Assembly: GCA_002297505.1 (NCBI GenBank) | Contig: DBLQ01000047.1 | Span: 3,145-16,756, forward strand | Direction: 5' to 3' | DNA: 13,612 nt | Source of the DNA: Flavobacteriales bacterium UBA720 | GTDB taxonomy: Bacteria; Bacteroidota; Bacteroidia; Flavobacteriales; Weeksellaceae | Shown here: piece by piece, positions 1 to 6,629 of the stretch | Layout: each line of letters starts with the position of its first letter | Numbering within the stretch: position 1 is the first letter of the stretch | Notes under the pieces: model-generated | What the model was told of the DNA's origin: nothing | Database searches by the model: none | What the model saw: the letters and a program-made list of their open reading frames with translations, nothing else | Position numbers and translations under genes: made by a program

Positions 1-866
1 ATCGCAGCATTGACGTTGTCAATGACATTCAGGCTCACCGTGGCTTCATTAGAAGCGCCAGTGGCATTCATCGCCTTATACTTGAAAGTATCTGCTCCCG
101 AAAAACCGGTAGCCGGTTTGTAGGTCACGTTGGCCGTACCATTGACGGTAAGCGTTCCGTTGGCAGGTTGCTGTGTGATGGTGATTCCCGTGATGTCCGT
201 ACCGGAAATATCATTACTCAGGATATTAAGTGTAGCAAAATTATTTTTATAAACCGTATAGGAATCGTTATTGGCGACAGGTGCTTTTGGTGTATTTACA
301 GCAGTAATCCCAGTTATTTTAGGCGCAGTAAAAGTGTTACTGTTAGCTATATGAAAAGTATTATTTTGCCCATTGTAAACATAGAGTCTGATGTATAATG
401 ATTTGCCAGAATTCAATATAACATTGCTAATTCCATTCAGGGAAATGGTGTGCCAAGACTTATCTACAGTAGCAATTGTTGTTAATGTTGAAGGATTAGA
501 AAAATCAGCATTGGTAGAATAACGAATTTCAAGTTTTTGATCGATTTTATCCCATGATCTGTAGGTCAAATCGAAAGTCTTCAATGAAATCTGATAATTT
601 GATTTTGGAGAAATTTCATACTGAATGTACTTGGTTAAATCAATCGTGGTTGAATTAGCAATACCATTCAATTCAAAAAACGAAGTATCCCAACTCAAAG
701 AATTAACAGTGAGGCCAGATTGGCTCGCAGAAGCACTAACTTGATTCGCCTGGCTTGCATTTACAGTCGGACCAAAATTAGCCAGATTAAATCTCACCAA
801 TTCGGTCTGCCCAAAAAGAAAGTTTGTAAAAAGAATTAATAATAAAAAGAAGTACTGTTTTTTCAT
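1..866 (-). CDS. Secreted Ig/cadherin-like surface protein, N-terminal 288 residues (C-terminus beyond the left edge)
   Basis: The frame is open from the ATG at 866 to the window edge, so only the first 288 residues are seen. Residues 1-19 form a signal peptide (MKK, then a Phe/Leu-rich core) with likely cleavage at FG|QTE, a typical flavobacterial site. Residues about 20-180 are a Ser/Thr/Asn-rich, beta-strand-like region I do not recognise. Residues about 197-282 are a bacterial Ig/cadherin-like module with the hallmarks PVANNDSYTV, NILSNDI, QPANGTLTV and YKPATGFSGADTFKYKA, as found in tandem in large adhesins and exported repeat proteins of Bacteroidetes. More modules and a T9SS sorting domain may follow outside the window, which is inference. 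GC is about 48% over positions 1-240 but only about 33% over the N-terminal part I counted. The likely role is a cell-surface or secreted protein; no enzymatic motif is seen. No Shine-Dalgarno sequence precedes the ATG. Confidence 0.85.
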   Translation of the reverse strand, partial: MKKQYFFLLLILFTNFLFGQTELVRFNLANFGPTVNASQANQVSASASQSGLTVNSLSWDTSFFELNGIANSTTIDLTKYIQYEISPKSNYQISLKTFDLTYRSWDKIDQKLEIRYSTNADFSNPSTLTTIATVDKSWHTISLNGISNVILNSGKSLYIRLYVYNGQNNTFHIANSNTFTAPKITGITAVNTPKAPVANNDSYTVYKNNFATLNILSNDISGTDITGITITQQPANGTLTVNGTANVTYKPATGFSGADTFKYKAMNATGASNEATVSLNVIDNVNAA

Positions 867-1106
867 CGTCTTAGGTTTTGGTTTTTGCGACAATTTAAAT
901 TATAAATTCAACATTGATAAAATCATATGGTAAGGAATTAAAGATTCAAATTTGACGACGTGAGAACACTAATCGCTTACCCTATGTAGACTTTTCTAAG
1001 AAAGTAAGTCAGCATGACTGATTATACTCTCTCTAAACAGAGTGCAATATTATTAATTAAAACGCAAAAAAATGAGACTACCCCTCGGAAACACCTGTAT
1101 TTAAGG

Positions 1107-1115
1107 CAAAAACTA
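1107..1115 (-). promoter_or_regulatory. Possible promoter core for the secreted protein gene
   Basis: On the minus strand this reads TAGTTTTTG. That is the Bacteroidetes TAnnTTTG -7 element with one extra base, so the match is imperfect. If used, transcription would start near 1100, giving a leader of about 235 nt and placing the TTGTAGGGGA boxes at roughly -45 to -90, where activators usually bind. No perfect TAnnTTTG was found closer to the ATG. Confidence 0.3.
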
Positions 1116-1145
1116 TCCCTTGGTATAGGAATGGTAAGGGTACTG

Positions 1146-1189
1146 TTGTAGGGGATTTTACGTACTTGTAGGGGAATTGTTGTAGCAGA
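1146..1189. repeat. Direct TTGTAGGGGA boxes, candidate operator array
   Basis: TTGTAGGGGA occurs exactly at 1146-1155 and 1166-1175, a spacing of 20 bp or about two helical turns. A degenerate copy, TTGTAGCAGA, lies at 1180-1189. Identical boxes on the same face of the helix between a LuxR-type regulator gene and a secreted protein gene suggest a binding array for a transcription factor. The repeats are seen directly; the binding role is inference. Confidence 0.5.
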
Positions 1190-1194
1190 ATTAT

Positions 1195-2424
1195 TTAGCT
1201 ATTTCGTAATTTTTGGAAGAATTCTTTACGATCTTTGATTTTGAGAATGGCGTAGATATTCTTGATATGGTACTTCACCGTGTTCTCTGAGATGAATAAC
1301 TTCTCACCAATTTCCCGATTGCTCAGACCATCTGCCATGTGGATCAAAAGTTCTTTCTGGCGCTCTGTAAGATCTTTGGACTCCAGGAAAAAATAATATC
1401 TCGGATCCGAATCTTTAGAAAGCTTTGCCAGATCATAATCACTTCTTACCTGCTCCAGTTTCTCTTCTACTTCAGTTTTATCCTTTTTGATTGTAGCCGA
1501 CTTTCGGTAGAAATAGATGACGGCAAAAACAGAAATTGCTACCATGAGAATCATTCCTAAAATCAGATAAGTGACGTCTGCACGTTCTTTCTGATTTTGC
1601 ACCTTTTCCACATACGCTTTATCGGTGATATGCATCTCGGAAACGGTAGTATCAATGTTTTCCAGCTTGCGCAGTGAATCCAATTTTGAGGCCACATTGT
1701 AGGCTTTTCCAAACAATTTATTCTCCCTGTAGGTTCGCTCCATTTCTGACACAGTGAAGATCTTGTACTTCAAAATGTTACAGCTGTCGCATAATTTCAG
1801 ACTTTGCCGATAAATATCTTCAGCCTTTGCAACATTATGCTTCATACTGTAAAGACTCATCAGTTTTGTGTATACAATCGGGAGGTTGCAGCGGCTGGCC
1901 TGCTTCATCAGCTTCAATGCTTCATTATATTTAATTTCTGCAGCATCCGTTTTCTGATCTTTAATCAGCAGATAGCCTTCCTGCATCAGAATGTAGGCCC
2001 GGTCTTCCGGAAATGCATTGGAATAATTGCTCGCATTGATGTGATCCATTGCTATTCGGGCCTTGGCATAATCGCTGCTGTCGAAATATACAAAAGCCAA
2101 TTCGTAATCGATACGCATTTTCAATGGATTATCCGGCGGCAGATCCTTGGCCAGTGTCATCGATTTATTCAGGTTTTCGATACACATCGGATAATCTCCC
2201 ACACTGCGGTACGTGGCAGCCAGGAAATACAGCAGATAGGCCCGCTCCTCTTTAGTAAGCTTGTTGCTGAGCATCAACTCCGATAACTTCTTCTGCGAGA
2301 CCATATAACGGCCTGCACGATTGTCTTTGATGATGGTCTGCTCCAAGGAATCCAACTTCAGATTCTGCGAATATGACAGCGATGAAAGGAAAATGAAAAG
2401 AAAAATTGTAAATCTCAAAGTCAT
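1195..2424 (-). CDS. Membrane-anchored TPR-LuxR family transcriptional regulator
   Basis: This is a one-component regulator of a type common in Bacteroidetes. Order of parts in the 409-aa product: signal peptide or N-terminal anchor 1-19 (SYS|QN), TPR-like helical repeats about 25-270, one transmembrane helix about 285-306, a short Lys/Glu-rich coiled coil about 308-335, and a C-terminal GerE/LuxR helix-turn-helix about 351-405 with LTERQKELL, GLSNREIGEKLFIS and ENTVKYHIKNIYAILKI. The TPR part should be periplasmic and the HTH cytoplasmic. There is no receiver domain or Asp phosphorylation site, so the signal must come through the TPRs, the membrane or partner proteins. The longest frame begins with TTG at 2427; I chose the ATG at 2424 that follows it directly. 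The downstream gene on the same strand is the secreted Ig-like protein, a plausible target. The ligand is unknown. Confidence 0.88.
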   Translation of the reverse strand: MTLRFTIFLFIFLSSLSYSQNLKLDSLEQTIIKDNRAGRYMVSQKKLSELMLSNKLTKEERAYLLYFLAATYRSVGDYPMCIENLNKSMTLAKDLPPDNPLKMRIDYELAFVYFDSSDYAKARIAMDHINASNYSNAFPEDRAYILMQEGYLLIKDQKTDAAEIKYNEALKLMKQASRCNLPIVYTKLMSLYSMKHNVAKAEDIYRQSLKLCDSCNILKYKIFTVSEMERTYRENKLFGKAYNVASKLDSLRKLENIDTTVSEMHITDKAYVEKVQNQKERADVTYLILGMILMVAISVFAVIYFYRKSATIKKDKTEVEEKLEQVRSDYDLAKLSKDSDPRYYFFLESKDLTERQKELLIHMADGLSNREIGEKLFISENTVKYHIKNIYAILKIKDRKEFFQKLRNS

Positions 2425-2488
2425 CAACTTGTGTTTTTTATTTTGATGGAAATTAGTTTGTGAAAAATATTCTGTCTATAATTGCTTG

Positions 2489-2496
2489 CAAAAATA
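2489..2496 (-). promoter_or_regulatory. Putative promoter of the TPR-LuxR gene
   Basis: The minus strand reads TATTTTTG, an exact TAnnTTTG -7 element, 64 nt before the chosen ATG. No TTG -33 element is seen at the expected distance and the surroundings are very AT-rich, so a chance match is possible. Confidence 0.4.
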
Positions 2497-2668
2497 ATTA
2501 ATTATTAATATAAATCATCAGCAAATAATTAATTTATTAACTATTCCGATATTTAATAGCACCCATATTAATCTTTATTTCAAAAAATTCATTAATTTAA
2601 TAATATCCGCGGAGCCAGCGCTGAACAAAATTTTAGCCCGAAACCGCCTTCCCTTCTAATTAAAAATC

Positions 2669-2676
2669 TATATTTG
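2669..2676 (+). promoter_or_regulatory. Putative promoter of the aminotransferase gene
   Basis: TATATTTG matches the Bacteroidetes -7 consensus TAnnTTTG exactly and ends 26 nt before the ATG at 2703, giving a short leader of about 20 nt. The -33 element is weak: no TTG lies 17-20 bp upstream. The leader TAAAATTTAATA has no Shine-Dalgarno sequence, as is usual in this phylum. Confidence 0.5.
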
Positions 2677-2702
2677 TGAGTCAATCAAATTAAAATTTAA
2701 TA

Positions 2703-3893
2703 ATGGGTAAGATTTCTGACAGACTGAACAGACTGAGTTATTCTCAGACCTTTGTAATGAGTAATAAAGCGCGCGATATGAAAGCCGCCGGAGTTGATGT
2801 CATAAGCCTCACATTGGGCGAACCTGATTTTGATGTGCCGCAGCCAATTAAGCAGGCCGCTTTTGATGCGATTAATGAAAATTACAGCCATTATTCCCCG
2901 GTACCTGGATTTATGGAACTGAGACAGGCGATTTCTAACAAACTTAATAGAGATAATAACCTCGATTATAAACCAACCCAAATCTGTGTTTCCAATGGCG
3001 CCAAACAGTCCATCATCAATGTACTCTCCGCCATTATCAATGACGGCGACGAGGTGATTCTTCCTGCACCTTACTGGGTAAGTTACGATGAAATGGTAAA
3101 GCTAGTGGGGGGAACATCGGTTTTCATTGAAACGTCTATAGAAACTGAGTTCAAAATAACGGCTGAGCAGCTGGAGAGGGCCATTACGCCTAAGACCAAA
3201 GCCCTGCTCTACAGCTCTCCATGCAATCCTTCAGGAAGCTATTATACAGGCGAAGAACTGGAAGCAATTGCCAATGTTATTGCCAAATATCCGGAAATCA
3301 CGATCATCTCCGATGAAATCTACGAATTTATCAGTTACGAAGGCAAGCATGTTTCCATCGCAAGTTTTCCTCAGGTCTATGAGCAGACGGCGGTGATCAA
3401 CGGGATGAGTAAAGCCTATGCTATGACAGGCTGGAGAATCGGCTATTCTGCATGTCCGGAATGGCTGGCAAAAGCCTGCGATAAGGTACAGGGACAGATG
3501 ACCAGTGGAGCCAATACGGTGGCGCAGAGGGCATCCATCACTGCCCTTGAGATGGATCCTTCGGAATTACAATACATGATTTCTGAATTCCATAAAAGAC
3601 GTGATATTGTTTTTGACCTGATGAAGGAAATTAAAGGTTTTAAATGCAACCTTCCAAAAAGTGCATTTTATTTTTTCCCGGATATCTCCTACTTCATCGG
3701 AAAAACGCTGAACGGCACAGAAATTAAGGATGCAGATGATTTTGCAATGTTCCTGCTGGTAAACGCCAATGTAGCCTGTGTAGGCGGCGTAAGTTTCGGA
3801 AGCCCGGAGTGTATTCGTTTTTCTTATGCAGCATCCGAAAAGGATTTGAGAGAGGCCATGAGACGGATTAAAGACTGCGTGGCGCAATTCTAA
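2703..3893 (+). CDS. PLP-dependent class I/II aminotransferase, aspartate aminotransferase-like
   Basis: A 396-aa fold-type I aminotransferase. Visible landmarks: SLTLGEPDFDVP near residues 35-46, the PLP phosphate-side segment NGAKQS at 98-103, PYW at 123-125, the cofactor Asn in CNPSGS (N175), SDEIY at 203-207 (D204 contacts the pyridine nitrogen, Y207 its hydroxyl), the Schiff-base lysine K237 in SKAYAMTGWRIGY, and the substrate-carboxylate Arg R372 in IRFSYA. Length and motifs fit subgroup Ib aspartate aminotransferases, which move the amino group of aspartate to 2-oxoglutarate in the cytoplasm; some members act instead on aromatic amino acids, prephenate or alanine. Substrate cannot be fixed from sequence. 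It appears monocistronic, with its own promoter core upstream and a terminator 15 bp after the stop. Confidence 0.93.
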   Translation: MGKISDRLNRLSYSQTFVMSNKARDMKAAGVDVISLTLGEPDFDVPQPIKQAAFDAINENYSHYSPVPGFMELRQAISNKLNRDNNLDYKPTQICVSNGAKQSIINVLSAIINDGDEVILPAPYWVSYDEMVKLVGGTSVFIETSIETEFKITAEQLERAITPKTKALLYSSPCNPSGSYYTGEELEAIANVIAKYPEITIISDEIYEFISYEGKHVSIASFPQVYEQTAVINGMSKAYAMTGWRIGYSACPEWLAKACDKVQGQMTSGANTVAQRASITALEMDPSELQYMISEFHKRRDIVFDLMKEIKGFKCNLPKSAFYFFPDISYFIGKTLNGTEIKDADDFAMFLLVNANVACVGGVSFGSPECIRFSYAASEKDLREAMRRIKDCVAQF

Positions 3894-3907
3894 TCCGCTA
3901 AAAAAAA

Positions 3908-3936
3908 AAAGGCTGACCAGAAACTGGTCAGCCTTT
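3908..3936. terminator. Bidirectional intrinsic terminator between convergent genes
   Basis: AAAGGCTGACCAG (3908-3920), loop AAA, CTGGTCAGCCTTT (3924-3936) make a perfect 13-bp stem. On the minus strand it is followed by an unbroken run of 11 T (3910 down to 3900), so it is strongest for the gene ending at 3954. On the plus strand the T-rich tail is broken (TTTGATTTCATTTTT) but usable for the aminotransferase. Confidence 0.92.
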
Positions 3937-3953
3937 GATTTCATTTTTACAAT

Positions 3954-5411
3954 TTATTGAATCACCACTTTCTGAGATTGGCTGATTTTATTGTCATCGG
4001 ATTTAACTTTGAGGATGTAATTGCCGGCAGCTGCATTCACAGAGACCTTTCCTTCGCTGATTTTCCCTGCTTTGATCAATCTTCCGGAGAAATCATACAA
4101 TTCGAAATTTCCTGCTTTAACTCCGCTCACAAAGAATGTTCCTTTGGATGGATTCGGATAGATCTTAATCTCGGATTTTGAACTGTCTGAAACTGCTAGC
4201 GTTGCATCAGGAAGATTCACTTTATAAAGTTCCGCACCAATTTGGTCCGCAATACTTACTCTACCGGAGAAATAAAGATTATTGTTATATACGTACAATC
4301 CGGTTACAGTGTTTACATCTGCCAGTGACTTCGTACCTGCTACAGTGCCATCACTCTCCCAAAGCTGCTTCACATTACCAACATTGGTCACGAAAAAATA
4401 TAATTTATCGTTAAAGACAGTCAGATTTTGAGGCGCAGAACTACCGGAACCTGGGACAATATCTTTAAAAATCACGGTACCTTCAGGTGTTCCGTCTGTA
4501 GTATAAAGTTCTGATCCTGTCGCACCACCATCAGAAGCCGTAAAAAAGACTTTTCCTTTATAATCAGTAAAATTCTGCGTAAAAGAACCTGCTGAGGCAT
4601 TAGTCGTATTAATATCTTTCAGCATAACTGTACCCTGCTCTGTTCCGTCTGTAAGGTAAGGTTCATTACCATTTGGTCCCACCGCGTTGAAAATCGTTTT
4701 TCCCAAAACGGCACTTGAGTAATAAAGCTGAGGATAAGCCATTGCCGACGGATTGATGGTTTTCAGTAGATTAAGTGTAGTGCCATCATAGGCGAACAGT
4801 TGATAATTGTAGACATTTGCGGCGTTCGTATACTGTGCCGTGGCCACAATCTTATTCCCTGCGGCACCGATTAAGGCCACATTGGTGTTATCATCTGCAA
4901 TAACAGGTTGGTTATTAGCATCAAAATAGAACACTCTGGATGTCGTAGGTGTTACGGCAGCGTTAGTAGCTTTGAAGTAAAGTCTGTTACCCAATAAAGT
5001 ATAATTTGAAGGAGATTTCACGGTTGTGGAAACATTCTGAACACCATTCACACTGTCATAAGACATAAAAGTGTTGAAGCTGCTTGTACCATTGATCATC
5101 GCTGCGCTGGTAAAATATACTTTACCATTATAAACATAAAAACCGTTAGGATTGGAAGAACTGGTTCCCGGCATAATATCCGCCACGAGTTTCGTTCCGC
5201 TTTCCGTGCCATCGCTTTCCCAAAGCTCCGTGCCGATGGAAGATCCGTTGACTGTAGAGTTTGCAGAAAAATACATCTTGCCCTGGTTCACCACAATGTT
5301 ATTCGGTACGGAACCCACTGTTCCCGGATAAATATCTTTAACTAAAGTAAATGTTGCCTGAGCCGAAAGAAGACCGCCTAAAAGAACGGCCAAAAAGTTA
5401 AGTTTTTTCAT
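3954..5411 (-). CDS. Secreted ELWxxDGT-repeat protein with T9SS type A sorting domain
   Basis: The 485-aa product starts with a signal peptide (MKKLNFLAVLLGGLLSAQA, cleavage near residue 17-19). The body is a beta-propeller-like array with ELWxxDGTxxGT repeats at about 62-73 (ELWESDGTESGT), 250-261 (EPYLTDGTEQGT), 301-312 (ELYTTDGTPEGT) and 349-360 (QLWESDGTVAGT), each followed by a K/ADI(x)PG-like strand, plus degenerate copies near 205 and 393. Residues about 415-485 are the C-terminal sorting domain: IYPNPSKGTF, LYDFSGRLIKAG, AAGNYILKVKS. This domain sends proteins through the type IX secretion system and is usually removed on export. The protein is probably surface-attached or released. 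No catalytic motif is recognised and the function is unknown. The ATG at 5411 directly precedes the signal peptide. No clear TAnnTTTG element is seen upstream. The terminator at 3908-3936 ends the transcript. Confidence 0.92.
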   Translation of the reverse strand: MKKLNFLAVLLGGLLSAQATFTLVKDIYPGTVGSVPNNIVVNQGKMYFSANSTVNGSSIGTELWESDGTESGTKLVADIMPGTSSSNPNGFYVYNGKVYFTSAAMINGTSSFNTFMSYDSVNGVQNVSTTVKSPSNYTLLGNRLYFKATNAAVTPTTSRVFYFDANNQPVIADDNTNVALIGAAGNKIVATAQYTNAANVYNYQLFAYDGTTLNLLKTINPSAMAYPQLYYSSAVLGKTIFNAVGPNGNEPYLTDGTEQGTVMLKDINTTNASAGSFTQNFTDYKGKVFFTASDGGATGSELYTTDGTPEGTVIFKDIVPGSGSSAPQNLTVFNDKLYFFVTNVGNVKQLWESDGTVAGTKSLADVNTVTGLYVYNNNLYFSGRVSIADQIGAELYKVNLPDATLAVSDSSKSEIKIYPNPSKGTFFVSGVKAGNFELYDFSGRLIKAGKISEGKVSVNAAAGNYILKVKSDDNKISQSQKVVIQ

Positions 5412-5686
5412 GAAAGTAGTAATTAATAATTTTATTTTAAATTGTAATTAAAAACATCTGCAATAATTCTTGACTGGAGATATTTTATCTTTTTCAGAAA
5501 ACGAATTTATGGTCAATAATTTTGAAATGGAAATGATACAATAACGGAATTCTTGAAAATTATAGAATTATGACAGGTTCTTAAGATCATTAAACATTTA
5601 AAAACCAGCATTTTAAGGTTCGAAATATTGATCAGTTTAAAATCGGAAATAATCAACATTTTTACTTATAATTCTTACCAAGACTT

Positions 5687-5694
5687 TACTTTTG
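5687..5694 (+). promoter_or_regulatory. Possible distal promoter core of the peroxiredoxin operon
   Basis: TACTTTTG fits TAnnTTTG exactly and is followed by TTGCTC, much like TTCTCG after the proximal copy. It lies 216 nt before the ATG at 5911. Use would give a long leader including the hairpin at 5794-5829. It falls inside a 16-bp stretch that recurs in the peroxiredoxin coding region, so the match may be coincidental. Confidence 0.3.
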
Positions 5695-5793
5695 TTGCTC
5701 ATAATTGTCAAATATATGTTTACATTTATTGACTTTACATTCTATATATTTACAAAAGTGATCAACAATTCTGGATCAGATTTCACCTGAACC

Positions 5794-5829
5794 TATAAAA
5801 TTGAGCCTTTCAACTCAATAGATTTTATA
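5794..5829 (+). promoter_or_regulatory. Imperfect inverted repeat upstream of peroxiredoxin, possible operator or leader hairpin
   Basis: TATAAAA-TTGAG (5794-5805) pairs with CTCAA (5814-5818) and TTTTATA (5823-5829), leaving an 8-nt loop and a 4-nt bulge (TAGA). It ends 35 bp before the proximal -7 element, a reasonable place for an activator or repressor. It does not match an OxyR site in the ATAG-N7-CTAT pattern. Confidence 0.35.
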
Positions 5830-5864
5830 AATCAGAAATTAATATTCAATTCACAGAATCTTAC

Positions 5865-5872
5865 TACTTTTG
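5865..5872 (+). promoter_or_regulatory. Putative proximal promoter of the peroxiredoxin operon
   Basis: TACTTTTG is an exact TAnnTTTG -7 element ending 38 nt before the ATG at 5911. This predicts a leader of about 30 nt, AAATCAACAACAATTTAAAA-like and unstructured, typical of well-expressed Bacteroidetes genes. No -33 TTG is seen at the usual spacing. Confidence 0.5.
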
Positions 5873-5910
5873 TTCTCGTTAAATCAACAACAATTTAAAA
5901 CTTAAATATT

Positions 5911-6543
5911 ATGTCATTAGTAGGTAAATTATTTCCAAGTGTAGCCGTAGATGCGATGAGCGAAATGGGAGACGATTTGAAAATCAACATTTTTGAAGAA
6001 GCCGTAAACAATCAGCAAAAAGTTCTTTTATTCTGGTATCCAAAAGACTTTACTTTTGTGTGCCCAACGGAACTTCACGCTTTCCAGGAGGCTTTGCCTG
6101 AATTCCAGAAAAGAAATACGGTAGTGATCGGCGCGTCTTGCGATACCAATGAGGTACATTTTGCATGGCTCAACACACCGAAGGATAACGGCGGAATCGA
6201 AGGTGTTACATATCCAATTCTTGCAGACACGCACAGACAGCTGGCCAATATCCTTGGAATTGTAGATCAGGATCTGGAATATGATGAGGAAGGTAATGAA
6301 GTATTTACAGGTTCTAACGTAACTTACAGAGCTACTTATCTGATTGATGAAACTGGAAAAGTGTTCCACGAGTCTGTAAACGATATGCCGCTTGGAAGAA
6401 ATGTGAAAGAATATCTTCGTCTTGTAGATGCTTATGCACACGTTCAGAAACATGGTGAAGTTTGTCCTGCCAACTGGGAAGAGGGAAAAGATGCGATGAA
6501 TGCCAACAGAACAGGCGTTGCAGAATATCTTAGCAAAAACTAA
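5911..6543 (+). CDS. ahpC: AhpC-type typical 2-Cys peroxiredoxin
   Basis: This 210-aa cytoplasmic thiol peroxidase reduces H2O2 and organic hydroperoxides. The peroxidatic cysteine is C51 in YPKDFTFVCPTE, with P44 and T48 of the active site, and R140 in YRATYLID completes it. The resolving cysteine is C185 in GEVCPANW, so this is a typical 2-Cys AhpC/Prx1 enzyme that forms an intersubunit disulfide. C77 is an extra cysteine. DNGGIEGVTYP resembles the GGxG loop of sensitive enzymes, but the C-terminus (AEYLSKN) lacks a YF motif, so a robust bacterial type is likelier. The cognate reductant is probably the thioredoxin starting 86 bp downstream, since no AhpF is present. Two candidate promoter cores precede it. 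It is slightly longer than E. coli AhpC (187 aa), through the central DQDLEYDEEG segment and the C-terminal tail. Confidence 0.95.
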   Translation: MSLVGKLFPSVAVDAMSEMGDDLKINIFEEAVNNQQKVLLFWYPKDFTFVCPTELHAFQEALPEFQKRNTVVIGASCDTNEVHFAWLNTPKDNGGIEGVTYPILADTHRQLANILGIVDQDLEYDEEGNEVFTGSNVTYRATYLIDETGKVFHESVNDMPLGRNVKEYLRLVDAYAHVQKHGEVCPANWEEGKDAMNANRTGVAEYLSKN

Positions 6544-6564
6544 TGTAACAATTAAAAAAAATAC

Positions 6565-6609
6565 AACAGTTTAACAATGAATCCATTATTGGTAAATTGT
6601 TAAACTGTT
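6565..6609. repeat. AT-rich perfect inverted repeat between peroxiredoxin and thioredoxin genes
   Basis: AACAGTTTAACAAT (6565-6578) and ATTGTTAAACTGTT (6596-6609) are perfectly complementary 14-bp arms around a 17-nt loop. The right arm runs on into another TGTTAAATTGT unit. There is no T-tract, so it is unlikely to be a full terminator. It could be an mRNA-stabilising or processing hairpin that sets the peroxiredoxin level above that of the thioredoxin, or a copy of a dispersed intergenic repeat. Confidence 0.75.
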
Positions 6610-6629
6610 AAATTGTAAATCGATAAATT

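Larger units (their letters stand above)
867..1194. other. Intergenic region / probable long leader of the secreted protein gene
   Basis: These 328 bp hold no convincing gene. Read on the minus strand they contain, in order, the TTGTAGGGGA boxes (1146-1189), a near-consensus promoter core (1107-1115) and about 230 bp before the ATG at 866. In that stretch are small potential hairpins: AGTCA/TGACT at 1007-1011 and 1015-1019, and ACTCT/AGAGT at 1026-1030 and 1039-1043. No strong terminator follows the regulator gene that ends at 1195, so read-through into this region is possible. Confidence 0.6.
5412..5910. other. AT-rich divergent intergenic region upstream of the peroxiredoxin operon
   Basis: These 499 bp lie between two divergent starts and show no credible gene. 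They hold two TACTTTTG promoter cores reading right (5687-5694 and 5865-5872) and an imperfect hairpin between them (5794-5829). The left half, 5412-5680, is very AT-rich and I see no defined element in it. Confidence 0.7.

Noticed and set aside
168..398. A 76-codon plus-strand frame inside the secreted protein gene
   Set aside because: The minus strand encodes a clear Ig-like module and signal peptide across the region; the plus frame shows nothing recognisable.
1804..2286. A 160-codon plus-strand frame antisense to the TPR-LuxR gene
   Set aside because: The reverse frame encodes a coherent TPR protein. This frame has no recognisable domain, promoter or gene-like composition, so it is a shadow.
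5729..5750. TTGACT...TATATT as a sigma70-type promoter
   Set aside because: The spacer is about 10 bp instead of 17, and the primary sigma factor of Bacteroidetes recognises TAnnTTTG-type elements.
5793..5829. OxyR binding site upstream of the peroxiredoxin gene
   Set aside because: CTAT and ATAG words are present but not in the ATAG-N7-CTAT spacing, so only an unspecified inverted repeat is claimed.
6565..6609. Intrinsic terminator between peroxiredoxin and thioredoxin
   Set aside because: The stem is almost all A/T and no T-tract follows, so it is reported as an inverted repeat and not as a terminator.
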